From contig NC_041021.1 in NCBI RefSeq assembly GCF_004193775.1, forward strand, positions 568,001 to 632,000: a stretch of DNA of 64,000 nucleotides. Direction: 5' to 3'. The DNA comes from Glycine soja (lineage: Eukaryota; Streptophyta; Magnoliopsida; Fabales; Fabaceae). Below the pieces are notes generated by a model. That model had not been told where the DNA came from. It saw only the letters and a list, made by a program, of their open reading frames with translations, and did no database searches. Below are positions 26,801-38,287 of the stretch, in pieces; position 1 is the stretch's first letter; each line of letters begins with the position of its first letter. Made by a program: the position numbers and the translations under genes.

Positions 26801-28603
26801 TCGATCTACTCAGCAAAACAGCACGTGAATAGGAAAATTAAAGGAAAACATTTCCTATCCCCACACTCATTCATGCATGTATGTAAGTAAAGAGAGAGAA
26901 TATATTTTCCTAAACACAAATAGATATGTGTAAGAATAAAATTTGAAGGTTTCAATCAAAAACTCCCTAAATATGCCAAAAACAGCTGTAATTTTTAGAT
27001 AAAATGAGAACTTTGGAGTTTTTTAATTTCAATTTTTTCTCTCTTTTTGGTTGTTAGAGAGAGAGAGAGGATGTGCCCTAAGAGAAATTATTATATATAA
27101 TTTTTATGTGGCATATAAATAATTCTTTTTTTTATAAATTAATGATATGTTATGTGGAAATTGATCCAACCACATAATAATTTATTGTGCCGTAAACTGT
27201 TCTTCCTTGTGCTTTTTTCTGATTCTCAGAGATTATTCACGTGGGGGGATGTTTCCTTTCACTTCACCTGGCCACCATGCCAAATATATATACGAGAAAG
27301 ATGACAAAGGAAACCATGCGAGAGAGGGAAAGAGAGGACAGAATCTGAATCAATTGGAAGGAAGCCAAACTCAATAGAAAAAGAAAGCATCAAAGCCATT
27401 TCCTCACTATAGTCACTTGAAGAATCTAATAATACTAAGCCTTAACCCCAGACCAAAAACAAACCTAAATCAAACCAAACTCTAGTACTTCTTCCTTCCA
27501 ATGTGATCATGACACCAATTCTCTGTTACATGATAGCAACTAGAATTGCATCATTAAAAATAATGCTATAAGTAAAAAAATATCTTGTTTTTTTATGTCA
27601 ATTGTCATATAATTAATTAAGTTGCGAAATTAATGTTGTTACATACCTGGAGAAGAGGGTGCCACAGTCACATCTATACTCTCTAGTGCCACAGGTTTTG
27701 GAGTGTGCCTTCCAATCTGATTGAACAGCATATTTCTTGGAGCACTTGTCACACTTCCACTTCTTCTCACCATGTTTGCGAGAGTAGTGTTTCTTAATGC
27801 CAGTGAGGTCTCCAAGAGCCCTTGAAGGGTCATGGTGAACACATGTGGGCTCGGGACACAGATAAACCTTTCTCTTTGGCTCTTTGTTGGTCTTTTGCTT
27901 TAGCTTCCAAGGCAAGTTGTGTCCTCTTCTGTGTAGCTGTAGGTTTTGCTCTCTTTGGAACCCTTTATTGCACACTTCACATATAAACCTGTTTGTTGCC
28001 ATTAGAGTCTTGGGAGATAGTGCTATCACCTCAGCATCTGGATCTGCATACACACATGTTTCCATTCCAAGCAAGAGAAAAAATAATTATTTAAAATAAT
28101 GCCAAACAACAAATTATTAGAAAATTCACATGATTAAAAAAATTATTAAAGAAAGCAATTAATTTTTTTGAAAGCTTGAAGACAAAGCCAAAGGTTTCCA
28201 AGACATACCCTTTTAATTAATTTCTATGTTCCATTTCACATTTATGTTTCAAAGTCAGGATTAGGAATTAGGGTTCCCCCACCCCAGATAGGGAATTACA
28301 TCATTGGAAAAAAATTATAAGAATAATGGGTGGCCGAATAAAATGTTTGTAGACATGAAACCAAAAAAAGAGAGAAAATCAATTCATTTAATTGATGAGA
28401 AATGAATCAAAGATTAGAATTCTTTCTACAAAAAGTTTAAGATACTTGCATGGTGTTCCTGGTTGGTTTCTTCTTTTCTTCTGGGGTGGTGGTGCAGCTG
28501 GAGTGGTTGATGATGATGGTGTTGAGGAATGCTGCTGCTTCATCTGATTCTGATCCTCTTCTCTGATTGCAAAGAGCGATGCTGCAGAAAAAGGTGCTGC
28601 CAT
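23834..28603 (-). CDS. IDD: INDETERMINATE-DOMAIN C2H2 zinc-finger transcription factor (gene B), 3 exons, 526 aa
   Basis: Inverted paralog of the IDD gene at 12.2-16.6 kb, with the same expected role as a nuclear zinc-finger regulator. Exons on the minus strand: 28603-28450, 28043-27647 and 24863-23834, total 1581 bp, in frame. Intron 1 again has a GC donor (GCAAGT from 28449 downward); intron 2 is GT-AG and 2.8 kb. The ATG at 28603 gives MAAPFSAAS. KKRRNQPGTP precedes the fingers. Finger 1 starts at C73 and finger 4 ends at C195, eight residues earlier than in gene A. In exon 2 the only amino-acid difference from gene A is Asp150 in place of Glu158. The C-terminus is well diverged but keeps MSATALLQKA (381-390) and the standard LTRDFLG motif (482-488). 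Gly-, Asn- and Gln-rich stretches separate the motifs. IDD4/5/6-like assignment is by resemblance only. Confidence 0.95.
24892..24918. repeat. TA microsatellite in intron 2 of IDD gene B
   Basis: An AT run about 30 bases inside the intron, just before the exon 3 acceptor in transcript order. It may lie in or near the branch-point region. Confidence 0.85.
25448..25577. repeat. Imperfect tandem AT-rich repeat in intron 2 of IDD gene B
   Basis: Three diverged copies of a block resembling ACATATTTATTTAATAAA followed by CATTTAAAAA, with one interrupting spacer. Confidence 0.55.
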
Positions 28604-29169
28604 ATCTTATAAAAAAAAACCTCTATGTATAATTAACCTTCTTCTCAAAGTGTTTCTTTTCCTTCTTGTATTTGAAACCTTACACCTAAATCAGAATTCT
28701 GAAAAACCCACGTGCAGTTTGAGTCCTTCTCAATTCTTATCCCCAATCTCAAAACTCAAAGGCAAGGGAATTTGGATTCTCTTGAACCTAACAGAGAAGT
28801 AGAGAAGAGAAACTAATAAAGGGAAATTTTTTTCTTGAAAATTTTTTTGAAGCAGAGAAGAGAGATATAGGAGATGAAGAGAGAGGAAGAAAAAAGGAAA
28901 ATTAAATCAACCCCCATCATGGCCACTTGATATGAATTTTTCTCCCAAGTTGTCTTTGTTTTAAATGAGAAATTTCGAGGTAGAGGTTTTGTGAGTATCT
29001 TCCACTGATTTGGTGTCATGCAGATACACCAACACATATGCACACACAATTTTACTGAATTGTTTCTTTTTCTTTTCTTCAAACTTTTTTCCAGATTTTG
29101 CTCAATGCTTTTTCAGCAATAAATGAAAATTTACAATATATTGAAAATTGATGTATGTGAGAGAGAGAG

Positions 29170-29191
29170 AGGCCTACGGCACTGTGGACCC
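29170..29191 (+). promoter_or_regulatory. AGGCCTACGG-N4-GTGGNCCC module upstream of IDD gene B
   Basis: AGGCCTACGG (29170-29179) and GTGGACCC (29184-29191) repeat the two-block arrangement seen upstream of gene A with identical 4-base spacing. Gene B is on the minus strand, so the module is in the opposite orientation relative to its gene. It lies about 570-590 bases upstream of the start codon. A regulatory role is inferred. Confidence 0.4.
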
Positions 29192-30677
29192 AATCCTTAG
29201 TCACATAACGACATGAGATGTGTGTAAGCAGCATGAAATGAAACAGCTATACCTCTCTCTCTCTCTCTTTCTCTTTCTTGTTTCGCATATTCTGACTCAC
29301 TCTCAGACAAACTTTCACTAATCACTCAGCCCCACTATGGACCCTACGAAAATTCATAAGCAAAAACAAATAAAAAGGTGATGAACTGAAACCGCGTGTG
29401 TGTATACACAAAGATTGATCCATAAAACCGTATGTGCAAAACACAAGTTACCATGTTGGATTTAGGGATAAAAAAAAGTTTAATTTCTTCAAAGTAAACT
29501 TTAAATTTGAATTTTATAAATAAAAATAAGTATTAAGAGGACTATATCTTTATTAATTAATGAATTCATCTACATCAACTCAGAATAATTGAAGTTCAAT
29601 ATGTACCTTTCCAATACAGAAAAGTCTCTGACAATGATAATAATAGAAATTAAATATATAAGTATTCTTACTATTTATAAGTCATTTTGTACTCTCACTA
29701 ACTTAAATTAAGTCAAATCAATTTATTTAAGGAGATAAAACTCTCCTCACACCTATATTTTTATATACAATGCACCTAAACAGTGTCTCCAGTAAAGTTC
29801 TAACTTTATTTAAAAGAGATACTATTTAAAATATGTTTGTGTACGCGTTATATTCAATTGATATACGTTTCAAAGCACCGCTTCGTGAGAAGTAATAATT
29901 TCTAACTTACTTTAACGTCCGTTTGAGAGGCCCAAAATAAAAATCAAATGTAGTATCACTTTTTATATAAATGACACAAGTTAATAAATATGACCTAAAA
30001 TTATTTAGTAGGTTTCTCTACTATTTAAGAATTTTCAAATAAATTCATAAATTATTTTTTAATTGGATCCTTAAACTAAAAGGATAAATACATGTGGTTA
30101 ATTTTTTGAAGGCTTGAAATTGTTAGAAAATGATAATTTATGTTTTAAAATTTTAAAAGCTTAATAAAAAAAATTATATAACTAATAACCCGATTTAAAA
30201 AATATTTTGGAAACATGTTTAAAAATTCTCAATTAGTTCGAGAGCCTTCTTAGTAATTTAACATAAAAAGAGCGTTGATAAAAACAATACAATAATTTAA
30301 CTAAAAATAAAAACAAAGATAAATACAATTTAATAAATAAGATGTTGAAGTCTTGAAGAGGAGTTTTTAATTTTTATATTATTATGTACATAAATAATTG
30401 CTTTTATGGAAGTGCAAAGCACCTGAGGATCGATTGGGGAAGGGACTGAACAAAACTGTTGTCTGAAATTCAGCAGAGGCAGAGTGTACTGTGGCATTAC
30501 CGTTTAGGGACATTGAACATGGAAAGGGCAAAAAAGCTTTCTGAACCTACCTTTACTGTGTTTAGATGCCTTGGGCTGCATGCAATGATGCAATGCAATG
30601 GCTGGCTGCTACTTCCCCAAAGTCACATCAAGGAGGGACATGGAATAATATTAGAAATTACCTGATATTTTTACAAC

Positions 30678-30680
<3 letters not shown>

Positions 30681-30719
<39 letters not shown>
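30681..30719. repeat. AT microsatellite
   Basis: About 19 uninterrupted AT units in intergenic DNA. Confidence 0.9.
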
Positions 30720-30725
<6 letters not shown>

Positions 30726-33700
30726 TTTCAATTTCAATTTTATCGTAGTACCTGTTATATTTGTTATTATTTTTCTTTTTTACTTCAATTATATCAAAGA
30801 TGTAAAAGTACAAGAAACTTTCATCCTATTGATTATTTTTCACAATAAAACCAACCCAACCACGTACTAGTAATGCAATTATTATTAATTTGAAAAGTGC
30901 TAATTAGCAGCACACTTGTCTTAATATATATTCTTTCTTATTGAGAAGAATTTATTTAAAACTATAAATTATGAGTACATTTGATTAAATAAAGAGTGGA
31001 ACTCCCATGATTTTATGTTTTTTTAATAAATTTTAACTAATAAAAAAATTGTGTTAGATAAGGCGTTACGATATTTCTCTTATTAATATTTTAGAAAGGT
31101 AATTTGAACATTTAGGAAAACAAATTATTAAACTGGTCCTTAATATATTGAAGTATGATTATATTAAAGTTTTATAATTAAACTAATTCTTTAAAAATAG
31201 AAATAAATATTTAATTTACTTTTTATATATCATCACTTTTGCATGTAATGAAAATGTATGTAAAAAAACTTACACTGTATTTTAACGGTCTAAGTCGAAT
31301 TTCTTGTTATTTTTATATGATGATTACATTAAGAGTTACACCAACAATAATTTTTTTTATTGATTAGTAAATATTTTTCACATTTAAACTCTTTTATCTT
31401 TATATGAATAGTTTAATTTCTATCCATTAATTTTAGTATGCATTTTCCATCAACAACAAAAGATAATCATTATAAAAGTTAATAAATTTTATATAAGTTG
31501 ATATTAAATTATAATATGCTACTTATTCTTATATAAAAAGAAAATAATCATATTTATACGTTTTAGAATATTAACATTTAAAATTCCAGTGAATAGAAAA
31601 GGAAAGGGGAATCTCGATTAGAACACTCAGTGGAAAACCTAATCCAACCACTCTGGATAAACAAATCTCCCTCAGACATGTTGAGAAATTAGAGAGCACT
31701 TGCTATAGTCATAGCTTAATTGTCTTTTACTTTCAAGACACAGTTGAATTCTGACGGTGGATCGTGTGTAAAATAATGATCGTCTACGGAATTCTTTTTT
31801 TTCTTTTTTCTCTTTTTTGGACGAAACCATCTACGGAACTGAATAAAGTGAAATGCGTGCCTTTTGGGAATTATGAGGTCTTGAAAGGGATAGTTATTTA
31901 GCATATTCTCCATTTTGTTTTTAAATTAATTTTATCGATAAATTTTCATCCCTTTGATTCGAAGATTCAGCTCTTCTTGTACTCCTTTGTCCTTTTAAAA
32001 AAAAATATTTTATTGATAAATTTTCAACCAACAAACCAATAGTTGCTGGGGCAGCTGTCATTCTTTGAAATAATGACAGCTTAACTATAAATTAGATTTT
32101 TGAGGTTCATATTATAAATTATGAGATAAAGCTATAATATTTTTTATGTGGATGGCATGGAGTGAGATTAGATTAGATGTAGCTAGCTACAACTATGAGC
32201 ATGCCCTCTAACCACCATATACGTACATGCAGCTGTTAATTTTTCTAACCAACCTACTTATTTGGGAAAGGTTAATGCACATAGTTGTTAAAATGGCTCC
32301 ATCTAGCTGAATATGTATAGAAATGCCAGATACTAATAAGACTGACCCAAATATTTTTGACATATGGGACACGTTTAATTAGCTGGTAAAATAGGACATA
32401 TTAAGAGGATTTAAAACATCAAAAAATCATGTACTAGTATTGTGGTTCAGGCTCATAACTATTGCTATATATGCCTACAATCTAACAGACAACTGCTATA
32501 TGTGTAAGCCCATTAATTTGTTGGCCCCCATTGTCTCGTATGCAAGTCAGTGAAGGCCTCACTTTATATACCTAGGACAAAGCATTTCATTAGAACATGA
32601 TTAGCAATACATTTTTTAATACAGTATATTATATATAATTTGTTTCAATTTGTCGTGATTTAGGAAACATTTTAAAAAAAAAGCTTTAATAAGTTTTTAG
32701 TTCCTCAAATTTGAGATAATTTTGTTTTTGGTCTTCCAGTTGGTCTTTTTTTGTCCTTGTAATTTTTTTTTAAAAAAATCAGTTTTAATTCCTCAGTTCA
32801 AAAGTTTTATGCTCAAACTTTTACTATTGTGGTAATGAACACTAATTGGAAAGGAAACACAAATGTGACAGTGTGTGCTTCATAATATAGATACAAAATC
32901 AAAGTGTGTTATCATGTAAGCGACCTACATCATCATGATCTTTGTAGTATAATTTTACTTTCCTTGTTTTATGCAAACAAATCATCAATGACAGTTATTT
33001 AGAAAAGAGGGAACGAGTACTTACCTAGTTTGCGTCCTAAGATGTAAAATGGGCTTGGACCAATTGTAATTAAAAATAATGAAGTGAAATAGAAAAGCCC
33101 AATTAGTTGTAACATAAATAGTGTAACTCTACATTTTTTGGACACACTGTATATTGCTATAATTAAAATAGTTTTTCTATTGCTTTTTGGGTTTCCGTCT
33201 ACTCCCATGTGTTGTTAAGTTCTTTAATTAATCAGTGCATATTGGATGACATTTTATACTTTCAATGGATATATTATTTAATCTATTTTTTAACTATATT
33301 ATGTTTCTTTAGAAGTTTCCATAGTTAAAAATGTGATATTTTATTAAAGTACTAACAACACTACAAGTAATAGAAAAATTTATGTATTTTTCTTGAAAGC
33401 ATATTTTTTTTCTTTTAAATTTGGAGATATTTAATTATTTAAGTCATAGTTTATTTTCAAAAGGAATTAAATGACTTAATAATTTATGAAGTGACTAATT
33501 TCTTAAACAAGTTTCATAACCAAAGGTCTTTATCAGGTCGAAGAAAAAGCTAACTTGAGCCATTAACTAGTTTTTATCTTCGTTTTCTTTTATCTTTTTA
33601 TGAATAGGCCTTCAAATAATTATAGGATGCTTCAGATTTACTGGACAGCCTTAAGAATGAATTTTGACAGGGCATATTGGGCCACTATGACGAGTTTGGC

Positions 33701-35304
33701 CCATCTAAAAGCAACATGAGCCCATCTAAAAAGCGATCAACAATCCAGATTAGAGAAAAAGAAGGAAAGAAAAGAAAAAACAATCATGAATTCCCAACTT
33801 AGGAAAGTTTTAGGAGTCGTTAGATGTGGATTAAAATGATCTGATGGTCAGTTTGAGAGTAGCTAATTAAGCGGTTTATCTGTTAATGATGTTAGTTAAA
33901 ATAATGTTTAATTATTTTTCCACGTGTATAAAAACTTATACAAATGTACTTGGAATACGTGTGATGGTGAGCAGCGATGTTGTTCATATTTTCCGATCTC
34001 TTTGGTTATGGTGGTGCTAAGTATTTTTGATGTGGGTTAGAAGGAAGTTGAAAATGAAACGGGTGCAGATGACAAAATTGGGGAACCATTTCAAAATGAT
34101 GAAGAAGATGGTTGTCGAAGATAATATGGTGAATCTTTTACACTTGCAAAGTAATTCATTATTTTCTATCTTAAGTAACATCATTATCAGATAAATCATA
34201 GAGTTTCAAGTCAAAAGATAAAATGCATGCACATTGAAAATTGAATATTTTTATCACTAAAATTCAAGTGGTTTAAATGTAAAGTGAAATATTTCATTTT
34301 ATTATATAAACCTTAGTTGAATAGATACATTGAAAGTTATTTTTGTTTCAACTTTCAATAAAACTTATTTATTATAGTTGATGACAATTTTCATTATAAA
34401 TAGAAAAGAAAATTAATGAAAAAACACAACATGAAGAGAGAGTGTGTGAGAAGATAGATTAAAACAAAATCATTTTGTTGAGAGAAAAATGTTTTTGTGT
34501 GAGAGTGTTATCATTTATTCTAATCATTAAGTGAGAGTGATACATTATTTGAGGTGAATTACAATCTTGTAATCATTTTTTTGTGATAATCAAATACTTT
34601 TTCAGTCAGTTTTATGAACTTAGACAAAACATGCTGAATCAGGTTAAATTCTCTTATGTTTCTTATGGTGTAATCTTTATGTATGTTCTTACAATCCTTC
34701 ATAGATGTGAGTAATTTTATTTGTGAAGATGTTGATTATCAACACTGATATCACAACATTGATCTCCTAACATAAATCACTTAAATATTTACTCTCAAAT
34801 TGAACGTCAGATCATTTTTAATCGGCATCAAACGACTCCTAAAAGTTTCTCAACTTGAAAAGCATAAGGATGGCTCCCACATTAGAAGGCATACTCCTTT
34901 AAACATATTTTATATCGGTTGTGAATTTTATCTAAGAAAAAATACATGCGTGGATTATTTTGTCGCCCCTAAATGTTTCGTACAAAACAATTACTAAAGA
35001 TTTTTTCTTAATAGCTAAGATTAGTTATATATGAACAGCTGATGAGGCCCTTTAGATAGTTTTGTGCATAACAGGAACAACAATGACAACATTATCATTG
35101 TTCAACAAATTATTTGTTCAATGAAGTATAAGAAATGACCTTTGCTTGGATGTCAATTAAAATCAATCTAGAAAAGACATATGATAGATTAGAGAAGGAT
35201 TTCCTTTCCGAATTTGGTTTGACATTACATTGTCAGTGATTAAAAAAAAAAGCTTTATAATGGAGAAACTATTGAAGACTTGTTCCATTTAAAAATATTA
35301 ATAA

Positions 35305-35542
35305 TTCTTTCTGCTAGATTCACGTCTTCTTATATTTGATACTTCTGTCCATAGAAACTTACCATTTAACAGAATAGACTCTTATTTTAATCCATGAGTG
35401 TCTCAAATTAATTTCTAATATTATAAAATATTTACTTTAACACTAGCTTTATAATAAGAGTCCCTCTCTGTAGAAACTTACTATTTAATTTCTGCTAGAT
35501 TCACTTCTCTTGTTGATATCTGTCCCTCTCTGTAATCTTTTG
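35305..35542. repeat. Two diverged copies of an AT-rich block
   Basis: TTTCTGCTAGATTCAC, TAGAAACTTAC and ATTTAA occur twice (about 35308-35370 and 35460-35510) in partly rearranged order, suggesting a local duplication. No coding content is seen. Confidence 0.4.
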
Positions 35543-37957
35543 TCATTCTTCACTGTATAATAGAATAATAAATACGACACCTTGACATTCTAAGTCAAAT
35601 ATCATTATAATATAAAGGGTAATAATAATAATAAATGAGAATAAATAATTGTTTTATCTTAAGAATCTTACACTTTATTACATATCTTAATGAGTTTTGG
35701 GATCCATGATCTTACCTTATTACTAATGTGATGCTAATATTTTATTATCCGATAATGTTATCTTAATTCAAGGATTATGCCTCTAATGTTGATCACTTTG
35801 TCGACTGTAGCAGAGTCGAATTGTCCCCAAAAGTTGAGTACTGTTAGGTTATGTGGTTGCCCAAGGGTTCTAGGCCCCTATAGGGTACAGTTCTTTTTTA
35901 ATACAAAATGATACTAAAAATTAAAATATAACAATTGACTAAAATAAATAATATTACTGTAGAACAAAAAATTAAGAAAATATATTTTTATAAAATTAGG
36001 AGAATTAGAATAGTAACTTACCTGTATTGAGTAAGGGAAAGAGACTAGCTAGGTAGTAGTAGATAGATACAAAAGTGGAAACACAGTTGCCGAGACACAT
36101 TACGATTTGCCTGCTTGCACAAGCCAAAGGTACCCCTACCTCGAATTGACCCCATCTGTTTTCGTTTTTTTTTTTTTCCTTCAATCTTTTCAGTGTTTAC
36201 CACTTTACCTTGTGTGAAAAACATAACAAAAAAAAAAAGCAAGTTATCTTCGTTGTTGTGGGCAGTGCAAATCGCTTTTGATCACAAAATTACAACTGAT
36301 GAAAGGTTATTTAATGCACATATGAGAACAGTAGTAATGATGGTATTAAATTTAATGTGGGTTTTGGAGTGTTTCATACACATCATGCCATTTGCACAGG
36401 AATTTCCATCATTCCCTCTCTTTAACATCAGACTCTGACAATCACAGAGAAGATAGATAGAAAAGAAAATCTTGAGAAGCTGTGCCATCTCTCCATTCTT
36501 TTTGCCTTGTAGCCCCACACAACTCTGCAGTTTCTGCCATCCTAACAACAATTCATTCTGAATAGCTGTGTGTTATTACTTTGTTTCTTTCTTCTCTAGC
36601 AAATGGTCAACTGGCTTGAGATATATGGACACACGCCAAGACCTAAGATCAATTGATTTGAATCCTTACGATGTTGTGTTTAGAAAGAAAAAAAAAATAG
36701 TTGAATTTAAATTTAATGAGTCTTATATAAAAATAAAAAATAATAACTATATATTGATCTTAATATAAATAGAAATGGCATATAATAATTATTAAATAAT
36801 CATCGTGTTAAGAGTACCCTCCCCTGTAGTGTTTGGTTATTGTAGCTAGTTCTGTGACTGGGTTTTGAGAATGTGTAGGGTTTTTTGTTGAACGGTCACT
36901 GCATGGTCTTGGTGCATGTGTAATATGATCTCAGAGATGGTTTCTTTGACATGAGTTTGACTGGGTTGTTTGAAGGAAAATGTTTGGAAGAGTACCTTAG
37001 GTTTGGTAGAGAGAACAAAATGAAAAAGAAAAATAAAATTTCAAATTTAAATTGAAAAAAACGAAAGATTTTTTTTAAAAAATTCTTGGTTTTTAAAGTC
37101 AGTTTTTTTTCTTATGATTTTTTCTTTTTACTTTTTCTTCAACAAAACAAAAAAAAACATTATTATGAGTCTCTTTTTTTGTCTCAATTTTCTTTCTTTC
37201 CACCTCTTAAGTTGCATATAAAAAATCACTTCACTGACTGACAATAAATCTAATTCAAAAAAATAAAAATGTGGGAAGACAGATGCAACCGTGTTTATCT
37301 TTTCACTAGTATATAATAAATTAAGTAGATAATTTGAAGTGTGATCAATTCTGTTTTATTTATTGTAATTGATATACCAAATCATGTATTATAATTGATA
37401 TTTTCAATACAATCGGACCGTGCATAGCTCCCTACATCCCCGTTGCATGATGCCATAAAAAATAAAAGACTTCTTGCAACCCTTGCATTTTTTTTATTAG
37501 TTATTAATTATAAGAAAAAATTAGTTTGTGGGATAAATTTGGGTAGCTTCCTTCACGATTTGATAAATTTTGGATTAGTAACTTCTTGGAGTTTATTGTT
37601 CCATTTTGGGTGTGGGAGTTGAGGAACCTGGTAAATCGAAATTACCTCTGACGCCTGTAAATCGCTATCTAGAAATTATTTAATGCATTTTAAATATTTT
37701 ATCTAAATAATTTTTGACAATTTTTATTTGTTAAAATAAAACATAATAAAATATTAATAAAATTAATGTCATGTCATCTTATAACAATAATATTTAATGA
37801 CGAAGATTAAAAGTATTAACAGAACAAAAAATGTAAGAGTTAAGACTGATCAACCTTTTAAAACCTAATTAACTCATTTTGTATAGAGGTTCATATAATT
37901 CTTTTTACAAAAGAAAAAAAATCTATCCAGAACGTGTAGTGGCATAAATTTTTTGGC

Positions 37958-38287
37958 AGCTTAAAAGTTAACATTTTTAGTCCTTTTAAGTTTATTATTT
38001 TAATTTTAGTCCTTTTAATATATTTTACCATTTTTAGTTCTTTAAGTTTATATTTTTTCAATTTTAATTCATATAAGTGTAAATTTACGAAGACTATAAA
38101 TAAAAAATTAGAATATTAATGAAACTAAAATTAAAATAATAAAATTTATTAAGACTAAAAATAAACAAAAAAAAAACTCACCAGAAATAAAATTAAAAAA
38201 TACAAACATACATAAACTAAAATTAAAATAAATAAACTTATAAAGACTAAAAATAAAAAAACATTAACTTACAACAACAAAAATATA
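37958..38287. repeat. Foldback (MITE-like) element
   Basis: The left part, with AAGTTAACATTTTTAG and AAGTTTATTATTTTAATTTTAG, matches the reverse complement of the right part around CTAAAATTAAAATAAATAAAC and CATTAACTTAC. The two arms close into an element of roughly 320 bases. No coding capacity is visible. Confidence 0.6.

Noticed and set aside
32999..33208. 69-codon minus-strand frame with a GTAAGT donor-like end
   Set aside because: It is short and of unknown family, and reads like intergenic repeat sequence. No downstream exon was found.
36045..36551. Overlapping frames on both strands in a less AT-rich island
   Set aside because: No domain, start context or splice structure could be supported. 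Conserved microRNA sequences recalled from memory were looked for here and not seen.
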